Notes: generated from the sequence alone by a model not told the origin. 64,000 bases of DNA from Aulostomus chinensis (GCA_037954235.1 JBBMOA010000010.1:19541529-19605528), one strand, 5' to 3'; counted from the stretch's first letter, positions 39,323-51,924 are shown. Program-made: numbers and translations.

Positions 39323-40705
39323 ATGGACATGGTCGTCTCCCTCCTCGGTGAGTTTAATTCACAATGCGTTGCAAATTTAACATTTGGTCTGATAATAAAT
39401 TAATCTCCGTTGAATTATGATTCATCCTAAAATATTTATTTCTATTGCAGTGCTTTCAACACTACCACAGTTTGTAGTCCCCGGGGGTATGTACCAAATA
39501 TAAACTGTGGACAAACTAATGTAACAGTTAACTGGCAGGTTCACTTCATTCAAATTGTGTATTTATTATTAAACATTCAATAAAAAGGTAACTGGCAATT
39601 GTTGATTATATGATTGGAAAAAAAACAACAGCAAACACTCTGTAAGCAAGTCAATGATAGATGTATGTGACTTTCTACTGAACATCAACAATCTGTGGAT
39701 GGTTGGCATAGAAAAAGTGGAAGTGTTCAGGGGGAACTCCATAAATGTCTGACAAAAAAACTGCGTCACTGGAATGTTTTTTGGGTTGATCTAAGCATTT
39801 GTTTGTTTTAGTTCTCTCCGCGGCCTCGCTCGGAACCTTTGTGGAGATTGTCTCCGGACATTCGAGGGTCTTCTCTGGTGAAACGGTCCGGTTGAAATGT
39901 TACATTAATGACAACCACAACTCCAACTGGGATTTTCTCTGGTACCGTGGGTCTGAGCTCCTCTCACAGAAAACAGACACCCTCATTCTGTGGAGAGCTT
40001 CCATTAAAGACGGCGGTGAAATTTATTGCCAAGGAGTGAGAAACACAATCGTTGGAAAAATATACACCCTCCAGAGTGTTCCTGTTGAGATTAATGTGGA
40101 TGGTAAGATCTGGTTAATCAGCAGTAAATCTCTTTGTGCTCACATCAGAGCTGTTTGTCCTCCTTCTAAAATCTAAAGTATAGAAACAACAACTCTTGGT
40201 ACTTTAAATGTGATACCGTAAACTCAACAATGGTTTACTGCATTTTTTCCTCCTCAAAACCTCAAAAATACAAAACCACAAGAAGTTATTTACAGGAAAC
40301 TTCTCTACGCTCATTGTATAGGAGGATGGGTAATTCTGCACAGCTCCATGCATCACGGGCTCGTTGGAGAGACCTTAGAGATGACCTGCAGAGTCCGCCG
40401 CAACCCTCAGCTTCATGAGGCAATCCTGTACAAGGATGGCATTGAAATCATGAGAAAAAATGGTTTGAACTCAAGTTTTTCCCTGCCCAAATTGACCCTG
40501 AAGGACCAAGGATTGTATTCCTGTAGGGCTTCCTGGGATGAAGACAGACAAACACATTCTGCAATTTCAGCTGAAACTCAAGTGCAAATCTTAGGTGAGT
40601 TTTCGCACACGCTTACTGAATTTGGTTGTGCTCAGAAGGAGTAAACATAATCATTCATATCAGGGGGATCACCAAAGTCATAACAGTTCATCTAAAAGGG
40701 AACAT

Positions 40706-40770
<65 letters not shown>

Positions 40771-41584
40771 ACTAATGTCTAATTTTCGTAGTATAAATAT
40801 GTTACTGATTTTCTTCTCTTACTCCGTCTCAGAGGTTCTGACACAGCCAATTTTGGAGATTGTTACGGACGAAAACACGATTCCTTCACATAAAATGAAG
40901 CTCATTTGCCATCTGCAGTACAACTTCGCTGCTCCTGCCCCTCCAGTAGTGTACTATTTCTACAAGGATAACAACCGACTGGGATTAGCATCCTCTGAGA
41001 ACCATGCCCAAGTCAAACGAACCCCAGGCGTGTACAGCTGCAGGGCCAAGGTGCCACAGTTGGATACTGAAAGGTGGAGTGAGACCAAAAGTTTTGGGCA
41101 AGGTACATAAAAGTGCAGTGCAACATGATGGTAACCAAACAGATTTAAACTCTAGAATCCTACATGTTTTTAAAGTCCATCACCCCACTGAGGTCGATTT
41201 ATCTCTGACCCGACAGAATCACTGGGAGTGATGCCTCCAAGTCTTCAGTCCAGAGATGTAAGGCCATTTCATCCCCCAATCCTAACGCCAGATTCCTCCT
41301 TGACTCTGGAAGATCAACCAACGACAACCCTGCCCTCCCCTCAGCGATTCACTGCGACCCTTTCTTTTAGTCAGCCCCCCGAGAGCACCCCTCCTCTAAA
41401 ATCATCCCATTCAAAACCAGTGCTCTCCCAGCTACTTTTCAAAGAGGTATCCCAGAGCTTGTTGAAGTGTCAGATGCAACTGAAAATATGCCACAAGAGT
41501 CAGGTGACATTTTCAGAAAAGGGTGATGATATAGCAGAGGAGTCTGGCGACATGTCTGAGCAGTCTGGTGACAGCGTGTGCTGA
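39323..41584 (+). CDS. Fc-receptor-like protein with three Ig domains, predicted secreted
   Basis: Immunoglobulin-superfamily protein of the Fc receptor / FCRL type. Exons are 39323-39347, 39451-39486 (split signal peptide, MDMVVSLLVLSTLP), 39812-40102 (Ig1), 40322-40594 (Ig2), 40833-41102 (Ig3) and 41217-41584 (tail, stop). All junctions are phase 1, as usual in this family. The predicted length is 420 residues. Ig cysteines and context are clear: VRLKCYI, FLWYRG and GEIYCQG; EMTCRV and GLYSCRA; KLICHLQ and GVYSCRA. The tail is rich in Pro, Ser and Thr and ends in acidic ESGD/QSGD repeats, with no hydrophobic segment long enough to span a membrane. Soluble Fc receptors are known in channel catfish. 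Ligand is unknown, so no symbol is given. Another isoform could splice to an unseen membrane exon. Confidence 0.8.
40708..40769. repeat. (GT)n microsatellite
   Basis: About 31 GT units in the intron between the Ig2 and Ig3 exons, about 65 bp before the Ig3 acceptor. Confidence 0.95.
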
Positions 41585-41710
41585 ATGCTGAGCACCTCAA
41601 TGATTACACAACCCTCCCTACAGGGCTTTATCATTCACATCTACATTATGTCAATCATGCAATATCTTGTATATTTTGTAGCTGATCACAAGATATCAAA
41701 TGTACTACAT

Positions 41711-41766
41711 AATAAACTTGATCAATCATTTTGGAAAAAATAATCATTTTGGTAAGAGGAAATAAA
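41711..41766 (+). promoter_or_regulatory. poly(A) signals of the Fc-receptor-like gene
   Basis: AATAAA at 41711-41716 and again at 41761-41766. The second is followed by GTGCTGTGAGATTTTATTTT, a typical downstream element. Confidence 0.6.
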
Positions 41767-41826
41767 GCATTCAAAAAATGACAAGTGCTGTGAGATTTTA
41801 TTTTCAGTGAACATGTTGACAACCAG

Positions 41827-42187
41827 GGCTGCACGGTGGTACAGTGGTCAGCACTGTCGCCTCACAGCAAGAAGGTTCTGGGCTCGCGTCCCGGCTCGGG
41901 CACGGGATCTTTCTGTGTGGAGTTTGCATGTTCTCCCTGTTCCTGCGTGCGTTCTCTCTGGGTTCTCTGGCTTCTTCCCACCATCCAAAGACATGCAATT
42001 GGGGACTAGGCTAATTGGATACTCCGTACTGTAGGTGTGAATGGTTGTATGTCTTTGTATGTTGGCCCTGTGATGGACTGGTGACCTGTCCAGGGTGAAT
42101 CCTGCCTCTCACCCGTTGACGCTGGGATAGGCTCCAGCCCCCCCGCGACCCTCAATGTAGGAATAAGCAGAAGAGAATGGATGGATG
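41827..42187 (+). mobile_element. tRNA-derived SINE, full length, first of a tandem pair
   Basis: Complete head, body and ATGGATG tail. TTGACAACCAG precedes it (from 41816) and follows it (from 42188). Confidence 0.9.
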
Positions 42188-42197
42188 TTGACAACCA

Positions 42198-42420
42198 GGC
42201 TGCACGGTGGTGCAGTGGTTAGCACTGTGGCCTCACAGCAAGAAGGTTCTGTGTTCATTTTGTTTGTTTGTCTCTCTATGTTGGCACTGTAATGGACTGG
42301 CAACCTGTCCAGTGTGAACCCCGCCTCTCTCCCTCAGACACTGGGATAGGCTCTAGCCCCCCCCCCCCCCCCCAACCCTTAACAGGAATATGCGGAAGAC
42401 AATGGATGGACGGATGGATT
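42198..42420 (+). mobile_element. SINE with internal deletion, second of a tandem pair
   Basis: The head ends after AAGAAGGTTCTGTGTTC. The body resumes at TGTTTGTCTCTCTATGTTGG and ends in a GGATGGACGGATGG tail. A third TTGACAACCAG starts at 42421. A run of 13-14 C lies inside. Confidence 0.88.
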
Positions 42421-43407
42421 TTGACAACCAGCAATGCAGGGCCAAATTTACCTCCACTCAATCAAAAACTGCTACCAGCTGGATTGCTTGGCCCGTATAG
42501 CTGTCCGTCAACAGTTGCAACAAGAGTGCACCTGATTGGGCAGCTTAGCTGTCTGTCAAAAGATAGGAAGCCTAAAGCAGGTTTTAACACCTTGTTGGAT
42601 CATTGTTGGGTGGGCAGCATCAAGAAGGAGGAGCATGGATCCAGAAGAAAACACTTCAAAAAGAAAATGTGTTTTGTAGACCTAGCACTAGATAAGAGGG
42701 AGAAAAGAAAAAGAATCAAAAGGTTTAGTGCAAGTAACAGCTTCTCTTTTGGACAGGTAAGAAACTGCCATTTGCTGACTTTGCTAGCTACAGTGGCTCT
42801 ATTTGCCTTCATTTATTATCAGTGAAGGTTGTGAGTTAGAACAAAACGCTTCAAAAAAGGATTTAGACAGCTTTATGCCATGTTGTTTTTATATTGTGTT
42901 TCTTTTGTAAAATTAAACAAAAGACATAAAAGATAACATTAAAAAAGAAGCAAAAACAAAATCAGGCGGTGCCTACGCCCTTTAAAAGAAAAGCCCTTGG
43001 TCAGTTGTTTCAAGGGGGACATAGGGTCATGGAGTTGAACTGAGGGCATAATTCAAGCTGATTCATTCTTATTTTTAGGTTTCAAGGGATGAGGACATCG
43101 CGCAGACACGTGCAGCATTCAAACATGACAGCACACCTGAATGTTCTGTGTCAGTAGGACCTGCAATTCAACAAAAATTTAACTTTTGTACTGCTGGTTT
43201 ATTTATTTGACATTTTGGTCAGCTGGTATACGAATGATCGTCTTGACCATTAAATACATCTGGGGTGTTTTATCGTGTGTGTCTTGGTAATCAGAACCCT
43301 TCAACTTTATCATTCAAAGAAAAAAGTTGTTTTTCCATTTTTTTTTATAAGGTCTAGAAGTATAGTTTATTTTCAATGAAACACTGACATTTTATGCCTT
43401 ATTAACT

Positions 43408-43448
<41 letters not shown>

Positions 43449-43540
43449 TGTGTGTTTTCTAACACCAAAAACTGGACTGTTGGGATGTTTGTTTTTTAAA
43501 TATAACAGCATTAACACAGACATTATATGGGAGGTTTTTT
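42421..43540. other. intergenic region between the Fc-receptor-like gene and otol1
   Basis: An open frame to 42825 includes a basic stretch (KKMCFVDLALDKREKRKRIK) and a hydrophobic end (LLTLLATVALFAFIYYQ), but most of it is SINE sequence and no family is recognised. A GTAAGA donor-like site lies at about 42757. A GT microsatellite lies at about 43411-43454. Confidence 0.4.
43411..43454. repeat. (GT)n microsatellite
   Basis: About 20 GT units with one TACG interruption, downstream of otol1. Confidence 0.9.
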
Positions 43541-43549
43541 TTTTCAGTT

Positions 43550-43555
43550 TTTATT
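43550..43555 (-). promoter_or_regulatory. poly(A) signal of otol1
   Basis: TTTATT on the + strand gives AATAAA on the - strand, about 215 bp after the otol1 stop. Confidence 0.5.
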
Positions 43556-43769
43556 CAGAAGACAAAATAAGAACGTACACATAAGTTGATAACAATAATT
43601 AGCTTGATATCTCCATTCCTTAAAGCACCAGACTTTTTGCACTACAGTGTACAGGACAGTTTCAGAAGAGTTCATCAGTAGTAATATAGTGTAGCAGTTT
43701 TTCCCCATTTTGAGGTCAAGTTTTAACAGTCCCCACAAACAAGAATATTTTCAGCTACTCTAGTGAGTA

Positions 43770-45832
43770 TCAGAGTGAGAAAAGCAGAAATCCAGAGAAG
43801 ATGCTGTCATCCTCATTGCTGGCATATGCGCCATTCCAGTCTCTTAGTGTCTCCATCCACACCTGATCACCCACCACCAGCCGCAGCACCACCAGAGTTG
43901 ATGCCTGGTCGATATCTTGGCCATACAGAGAGTCCCGTGTTCTTACCCGTCGTGACCCGTTCACTACTAAGGTGGCTCGTAGTGGCTGATTGCGAACAGT
44001 TATGTGGAAGGAGAAGACGTAAACCCCAGCGTGGACACATGTAAAGCTGTTGGATGTGACATTGAAGTGGTTCTCATCATTGTAAAAGACTTTATCAAAG
44101 CGGATTGGGAAGCCAGATGGAGGGAAAGACTTTCTTGGGGAGATACCTACACTAAAGGCTGAGTGTTTCAGAGGAAGTCCTGTCCCCTTAGCTCCTTTGA
44201 ACCCACGGATGCCTCGCTCCCCTCTCATCCCAGGGTAACCTCTGTCCCCTTTGGGCCCAGGCATCCCTCTTATGCCTTGAGGTCCCTGGGGCCCTCTCAC
44301 TCCTGGATCTCCCTGCACTCCAGGGGGTCCCGGGTCCCCACGGATGCCTACAGGACCCGGGGAACCATGCTTACCATTAGTTCCTGGAATCCCCATTCCT
44401 CCTGGGATCCCAGGAGGGCCAGAATCACCTCGTTCACCCTTGGGTCCTCTCTCCCCAAATGTTCCGCACTCCCCCTTATCCCCTTTTTCTCCCTTAGGAC
44501 CAAGTTCAATTGCCACTCCTGGAGGTCCAGCAGGCCCCTCTTTTCCTGGTTCTCCTTTCTCTCCAGCTGTCCCATTCCGGCCAGGTTCACCTTTCTGTCC
44601 ACCATCACCTTTGACACCTTGCAGTCCTATTTCACCCTTCACCCCTTTTGAGCCAACATCTCCTGCAGAAGAAATGCCACAGGATCAAAACCGTCAGAGT
44701 ACCAGAGGAAATATTCAAAACAAATAATGTTTTTTTTTACGCACCTTTCTGTCCTGGTTTCCCTGGAAGTCCTGGTGGCCCAGCGGTCCCAGTGTTTCCC
44801 CGGTCACCTTTATCTCCTGAGACGTGACATCATAAATTCTTGTTTTTGCTGAACTCTAGTGGTAAACTTGCTGCAGTAATGCACAAGTTTAACCCAAATA
44901 TGGCTGAGACCATCTCTGAATGTTTTCTGAGTGATTCAGTCTCAATGCATCCTCAATGCATCGTGATGTCTTCACACTTACACTTTGAACTGTCCACTTG
45001 TCATCATATCACGCATGTTAATTCCATGTGTGCACAGGGTCAATGAAACAGGAACATTCATCAAAAGTAGCTCAGCAGTCTAGATATAAACAGTGGTTGA
45101 AACAGCTTTCTAGTCAATGTCTTGGACAACTGAGGCAAAGTGGCAACCCGCAAACTGAGGTTGCATCACAGCTTTCCTCGAAAGTCCAAAGTATGTTTTA
45201 TGAAATTTTTGGACGAAAGTTATCGTCTTTATTGTTTCTTGAATCAGCAGGGGACTAGCCTTGCTCTTAGGAGGGAGGACCCTTGCAAATCACTAATACT
45301 CACCTTTGTCTCCTTTTAACCCCATGGGACCACTCACACCTGGCGGCCCAGGTAAACCAGCTGCACCTGTGAGGCCCCTCTCACCGGGGGCTCCTGAATA
45401 AGAAAAGTTTTAAAAGCTCAAAGTAAAAGCTCAATTAGTTAATTTACTTTGGTCAGCAGTAATTTTGCCTTCTATACCTGCCAGGCCTCTGTCTCCTTTA
45501 GGCCCTCTGGGGCCTCTCTCAGGTGGACAGCACTCACAGAAGTTGAAGTAACACTCGTTGTAGTCCAGGGTGTAGTTCTCCCAGCCAACACCAGGTGGCT
45601 CAGTGCTCTCTGTGTAGTACTGTGGGTGAGGCACTGCAGGATTTTTGCTGGGCACTACCTTAAGGGATTTGGGTAGGCTGGTGGTGACAGGGCCATGCAT
45701 GGTGACCTGAGGGACGGGCTTCTTGGTGTACTGATACTTGGGCTTCTGTGTTGTCTTAGCCTCAGTGCAGGACACCACAGTGAGTGTGACCACTGCAGTC
45801 ATAAGGGTTGTGTGACAGGAGATCATCCTCAT
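43770..45832 (-). CDS. otol1: otolin-1, inner-ear collagen-like C1q protein
   Basis: Short-chain collagenous matrix protein of otoliths and otoconia. Minus-strand exons are 45832-45478, 45393-45304, 44816-44745 and 44662-43770. Phases fit and give 469 residues (human 477). There is a hydrophobic signal peptide (MTAVVTLTVVSC). A Pro/Thr-rich N-terminal segment and the otolin-type motif ENYTLDYNECYFNFCECC follow, then about 200 residues of Gly-X-Y repeats. A C-terminal C1q domain ends the protein (SAFSVGISPRKSFPPSGFPI; LYGQDIDQASTLVVLRLVVG; EDDSIFSGFLLFSL). The cysteine cluster and C1q sequence match otolin-1 rather than other C1q/TNF proteins or short-chain collagens. A possible acceptor (GGCCCCAG) at about 45849 suggests a 5' non-coding exon. 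Zebrafish has two otolins, so paralogue assignment is open. Confidence 0.93.
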
Positions 45833-45967
45833 GGTTGACCAGGACCTGGGGCCAGAAAACTACATACTTGACACTTTTCTCTCTTTGTGTGTGTGTTCAC
45901 GTCTTTGTCCCTTTATTTTAGATGTCAAGATTAGAGTTTACCACAGTAGTGCATGCTGATGTTCCAA

Positions 45968-45969
<2 letters not shown>

Positions 45970-46036
<67 letters not shown>
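45970..46036. repeat. (AC)n(AT)n microsatellite
   Basis: About 15 AC units run directly into about 19 AT units, just upstream of otol1. Confidence 0.95.
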
Positions 46037-46039
<3 letters not shown>

Positions 46040-49000
46040 GTCAAGGGCAACAACATGCTGAAAGTGCTCTCAAGTGTGGTTACACTTGTAAGAACCTGTC
46101 ACAGATCGGGTCACCTGATCCAACACACAATATTAAAAAAATGCAATACACCGTACACCATTTACTAACCTTGAACTGCACACAACTGAGAAGTTTGAAC
46201 TTGTCTTTTTATGTTAGTGGAATTAGATTTTTTTTGTTATTACCATGTAAGTAAAATAAAACCAATACCTGAAATCGACATACTGGTATCATCCCAGTAG
46301 CGGTACCAATGCCAATACTAGACCCACTACACTGAAAACTACTAAGCTAACCAGAATAAAAATCTATATCCAGAACACTGAATCATATTTTATCCCTCAA
46401 AATAGATAATTACACAATGGTGAAATGATGGTTTTAATAGATTAGCTGCCATGCTGTCAAGTAAGTTTCTGTGCTATTTAAGTAAATTAGCCAACACTCA
46501 CCCAGTTGTACATAAGTGGTATGGTCATTTATCCTCTCTAGCACCAGGAGCCCTGGGTGTCTCTGATATCTCTGCCAGACTTGGGCAAAAGAACCTTACC
46601 ACCAATGAGGGGTGTTTGCTGGAAGCACAGGGGGAGGTCTGAAATCCAACTACGACATCCTGGAGCTGACCCAAGGAGAACCACTGTGCTGTGGCCCATT
46701 CTCTGTACCCCTGTTGTGTAGAAAGGTGCTTTTGTGACACGGGATACTGCACCCACCAGAAGCACTCGCTCACTGCTAGCTAGACGAGGAGCAAAGGCCG
46801 TGGGGCAATGGGTCACTCGATATGGGAGGCATTCCTCCAACATCCAAGTGACCACAGCGTTCTAACAGCAGGACAAAGCCAAGCAAAGAGGGTTCTGTGA
46901 CAGAGGTCAGAGCATGACAACGGCCTTCATCGAAGCGTAGATTTGGGCTGCAGGTGGGAAGGTGTCAACCATGTTTACGGGTCTTTTTCTGGCACAGTGA
47001 ATCCCAAACAGTCAAACATTGTAAACTGACTGATCCCAGATTAGAGATATCTGGAAATGGAAATGATCTGCTGGCCCTTGGTGAGCATCCAGAGGAAAGT
47101 TTTAGCCTAAAACTCTGATAATCTCCTCCCTCAGCAGTTACTAAACCTGAGCTGTTTGTCAAAGGCAGCAGCTTATCTCCCTCAAATCAATGCAGTTGCA
47201 ATGCTTGTGTGATCACAGTGGCTAACTTTCTGCACACCAGCCCCTCCAAACTATGATTCATACTGTGCTGCAGGACAATGATTCTTTCTCAGGTTGTAAG
47301 AAGATAGCATAGGGTTTTTGTAGGGAAGTGATTTTCTGGTAGCTGTTGAGTCGAAACTCTCGACTTGCCATTGACAATGAATGTTTGAGGAGCGGACATG
47401 CCCGAGTTGTCAGAGACCTCACGTCCTCAGAGGGATCCATGACATGTGATGAGTGAGCATGAAGAAGGGAAAGGAAATCTGGGAAAAAGAGAGAGGGGAT
47501 GACAGTGAGATGGAGGGATGACAACAGAGCTACTAAATAGTGGATGGGTGTGTTTACTTGAACCAGTTTACCTCTAACCTCCACTGGAATGTTCTCCTTC
47601 CTGAGTGAAGTGTCCCCTCCATGAAGGAGAAACTGACGGTGTAAGATATGCTGCGAGAAAGGGGTTCTTCTGGGGTTCTCCATACCAAACCTCGACCTCA
47701 AGATCTCTCAGCTTCATTCAGACCACACACAACAGCAGCGGTCAGTTTACAGTGTCTCACTGGTCACGGAGGACTCAGGCACCAATCGCCTGTACGTTCA
47801 TTTATCACAGGCCCCCAACCACCCCACCCCCTCTCACGACTATGGAGCACAGGATAAGGAAGGGTTAACTTACTCAACAGGTGCAGCCAAGCAAAGAGAG
47901 AGGACCTAAGATGACTTGGACGGACGGTGGGAGACATATTACCTTACAATAACCCTTTCAAGCAAATCTTGAAGCTGCAGTGAATATGGGAAATGTTATT
48001 TAGACAGAGTGAGACAAGACAACATAGACATATTTGAAGACCAACACCAAACATTCTCTATATGATTATCCCCTGCTGCACTGGACAGCATTAAAAAGTC
48101 CAAGACTGTCTTTAGTTCTTTACTTTGGGATCCTATCAAAGGAAATCTAGCTCCTGCAGAATTAGCTGCTAATGACTTTGGCAGAGTTCTCCTGGCAGTG
48201 AGGACACATCTCATGTTGTCAGAGAACAAAAAAGCCTTTCTCCTGCTACACCTTCTCTGATGACTTCCAATGAGAACACTTGTTTTGATTGCTGATAAAT
48301 GTATATTTCTCTCACATAAGATGAGGGATGGTGTAAAGATTTGTTTAGTGGTCTGTATGATATAGTTTCCAAAAAAAAAATAAAAAAATCTTAGTGCACC
48401 GCTGTCAGATTTAGCACATTAATCCTACAATGAATCCTCCCTTTGAGGATTATAAAGTTCAGGTTTTGAAGAATCTGTTTGAAAAGGAATCACTGGCTTT
48501 AGCTTTAAAGTCATAAAAACTCGTAACAGCACCTCTGAGATTTACTGACAAACATGTATGACTAAAGATAACCCGCTTTTGTTAGTTTTTTAAACTAACA
48601 AACATTATATTTGTATCAATCACTGAAATGTTCAAAAATGTGACCATGCATATCAAAAATGAATAATTTAGCAGACCGGAAGATTACCGGTTATTAGTTT
48701 GTTTTGCACGCAAAGATGCAACAGATCAGAGACCAGAACTTGTGCTTCACAGATGAATTGATTGAAAAATCACAGGTGACTAAGCACTGATCTGATTGGT
48801 CAAATGGGTCAACAGATGCACGAGCACAAGTAAGGTCATCAGTAATCAGCATGAAAGATCCCACAAGCTCCATTGTCGACTGTGCACACAGAAAAACATT
48901 TCCAGCGAAACTAATGTCTATTAACTTTAATTCTGAGGTTCTTTTTGCTGCTTTGATCAGGTCTTTCCTGCAAACAAGATTATTAAAATGACCCCAAATC

Positions 49001-50190
49001 TACAAACACCCCTTAAACAACAACAATGAAATCTCACCTTTATGTCTCTCACATGACCCTGTGACAATAGGACCAGTTTATCGTGATTCATCATTACTAA
49101 AATGCCTGACTTCTTTCATGTGATGCAGGGAATTATTTGACCGTTATTAGTCCTGCAATACAGTCAGCAAAAGGTAGTTTCTCTTGTTCACCACTGGGTG
49201 GCAGGCTTATCTTTTAAATTGAACTACAGTCACCAAAGAGTCACAGAGCAGACAAACATGAATAAAACGTGTGATACATGAGTAGTACATGTATAACAAT
49301 ACATCAGTAAGTTTTACATTTTTTTTCAGTAGTTGTGTAGTACTTGATGGGGGGGGGGGGTTGCTATATGTCTAAAGAATTAAAACAAACTAAAAGAAGC
49401 ATCACCTTTATGAGACAATTTGCAGAAAATCCTTCAGAAATTAAAACAAAAATATGTCTAGAATTATTTATTAATATATTTCTGAGTCATATGTGGGATG
49501 CTGAACACAATAATCACTTATAATGGGTGTATGACCTAACTTGGCAGTCCAGAATGTGAATATACACTGAAACAACGGACGAAGCTTCAGCTCAGGAGTC
49601 AGAGGTAGCATGTGTCCGCATGTATAGTGAGGGTGCTGATCATATCAGGGTTTGGCTACAAACGTGATTTCACTCTTCACTGGGCTCTGGGGTTTTTATC
49701 AGGTCAGCCACGCCTGCCATCATATTGAATCATTCATGTTCCAGCTATGCTGCAGAATTTGTGCTTGAAGGAGAATTTCTCCTCAGTCTTTAACAACGAC
49801 CAGTAATACTTGTGCAGTCACTCCAGCTGCTGCATCATCCATATCCTCTGATTGTTCAGGGGACAATATAGAGAGACATTTGATGCTGGCATGCAATGGT
49901 AGTAATAACTTGATCCTGGTCTGTTTTGAATAAATGTTGCCACATGGGCCACATGATCGAAACCTGCCTCATCTGTTTGTTCAGTGATGATCAGACAGAA
50001 AAGTCTTTAGTGTATGGGTTAAAAATTATTTTCCAACACTTAAATAAAACTATTGTCAAATGTTTTGTTTGACAAAACATTCCTGTATTTTTGCTTTTAA
50101 TTTTAGAACAAAGCTTCCTCAGAGAGACACCTTAAGTGTGTTTAAGCAAGCCTTAGTCTGAAACTCTACACTGTGTAACAACCAAGACGC

Positions 50191-50205
50191 CCGCGCGCGC
50201 GCGCG

Positions 50206-50268
<63 letters not shown>
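50191..50268. repeat. (CG)n(CA)n compound dinucleotide repeat
   Basis: About 11 CG/GC units followed by about 28 CA units, an uninterrupted alternating pyrimidine-purine tract of roughly 78 bp. Confidence 0.95.
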
Positions 50269-50885
50269 CAGTACCAATAATACTCCCTGAAGAGGATGCC
50301 TGTTAAACAGCTTTAATACATTATAATAACAGGGTAGTGTCTTGTCTCCTTGTACCGTTTTGATGTTGCAGAGCTTTTACACAATGGACTTGGCTGGCCA
50401 TGTTTTGTAAAAGACATTTCAAAATAAATCACATGACTGAATCGAAAAAGAAAACACTCATCTGATTTGTCAAACTCTTAATAACATCTTAGGGTACTAC
50501 TAAAAAGACGATTAAATTAGATTTATGCAGTATAAATAAAAGATTGAATGTCCCAGTCGATAGATACAGTTTGTCCTGTTGTGAAGTTATTAACTATTTC
50601 TTGCAAGCAGTGTGACAGTGTAATAGATGTACCCCTGAGCATGGCTCTTACATGGTACCATCACACATATTTTCACACATTTAGCTACAGTATAAAAAGA
50701 CATGAACATGGTTACTGTTGATTTGCAGATATTCACCTTGTTGATGTCTCAGTCTTGATAAAGAAAATGCTTGAAGACAGAATTTGGCAATAAAGCACAG
50801 TAAAAAGAGTAAAAAAAAAGTTTTTATAAAGTTGCAAATTCTCAGTTGATTGTGCAATCTATAAAATCAAATGTGTGTGTTTCTG

Positions 50886-50887
<2 letters not shown>

Positions 50888-50919
<32 letters not shown>
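50888..50919. repeat. (GT)n microsatellite
   Basis: About 16 GT units. Confidence 0.9.
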
Positions 50920-50920
<1 letters not shown>

Positions 50921-51918
50921 TTATGTTCCCACCATGGAGTCATCCACTGTATATGGACACACCTGGTTGAAGGTAAAGCTGAACAATGGCATCTATCACC
51001 TGATGATGTTTCCTTAGAGTGACAGTGCGATATCAGCCAAAGTGGACGGGGTTATCAAATGTTGGCAATAATATGAATATTTGAATACTTTCTGGGGTTT
51101 CCTTGTAAGTTGAGACCTGTCGTTGGTGGCGTGCTGTGCACCTCTCTGTCTGTATGCAGTTGCTAGGAGTTCCCCCAGCTTTCTTTGTGAGAAGTCGTCC
51201 CACGTGAACATAATAGCTTTGCAAACGTTTGAGGAGAGGATTGTTTACACCTTGTCATCATGGAAATAACCTCTGACCTCTTCCTTCATAAGATACAAGT
51301 TAACATACGAACTGTAAACAAACGTCTGCTCCTCAAAGGCCCTGAGGCAGACACACCTCTGCACACATAGAATACTATGAGAAAATGTCAGGGACCATGT
51401 GTGTGTGTGTTTTTTTTGTTTGGTTTTTAACTGGAGGTTAAGAGGCAAGTCAGATAAGAGGTAAGATGAGGTCAGGGAGTGTATTTACTTTTGCATATTG
51501 AGAACAAAGTGCATGAAAACTACAGTGTATAATTTAATGTCAGCACCACTTATTAAACACTATTGTCTCAGCAAACCATTAAAACAGGTTCCTCTTGTTG
51601 TCCTGTCCGTTGCTTCAACTTAGTGAGGGTGGACAAGGCTCCTGTTGCACGGCGGGGGGGAGCCTGCAAGGCAGTCATTCCTGTGTTGACAGGAGAAAAC
51701 AAGTTTGGTGGCTCTGCCTGTTTTTATGTGAATCGACTTAATTCATTTAAGGCAGTGTCGACCATTGTGTCAGGAATGTGCTTGTGGTTAAGCTTTTGTT
51801 TGAAGCTTGCCACTCAAAGAAACTGCTCTGTTGGACCGTACGTGAAATGAACACAGGTACATCATGTACGTTTCACACTAGACGAGAGAGAACAGCTGTC
51901 CGATCGCCTTTAGAAGAC

Positions 51919-51924
51919 TTTATT
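51919..51924 (-). promoter_or_regulatory. candidate distal poly(A) signal of sptssb
   Basis: AATAAA on the - strand about 2.2 kb after the sptssb stop. The 3' UTR extent is inferred only from the absence of other genes between. Confidence 0.35.

Larger units (their letters stand above)
46037..51900. other. long non-coding stretch between otol1 and sptssb
   Basis: Two moderately long minus-strand frames (46538-46855 and 47258-47701) have unremarkable composition, no splice context and no recognised family, so they are not called as genes. A CG/CA repeat lies at 50191-50268 and a GT repeat at 50888-50919. Regulatory DNA for otol1 is expected in the left part. Confidence 0.45.

Noticed and set aside
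42268..42825. 185-codon open frame on the + strand with basic and hydrophobic C-terminal parts
   Set aside because: Its first third is SINE sequence, the rest matches no known family, and no supporting splice context or start was found.
44163..44727. Long + strand frames rich in Pro and Ser opposite otol1
   Set aside because: They are antisense shadows of the Gly-X-Y collagen repeat of otolin-1.
46538..46855. 105-codon minus-strand frame
   Set aside because: No recognised domain, no splice or promoter context, and a similar overlapping frame exists. Chance is likely.
47258..47701. 147-codon minus-strand frame
   Set aside because: Composition looks random, no motif or neighbour supports it, and fish non-coding DNA of this base composition gives such frames by chance.
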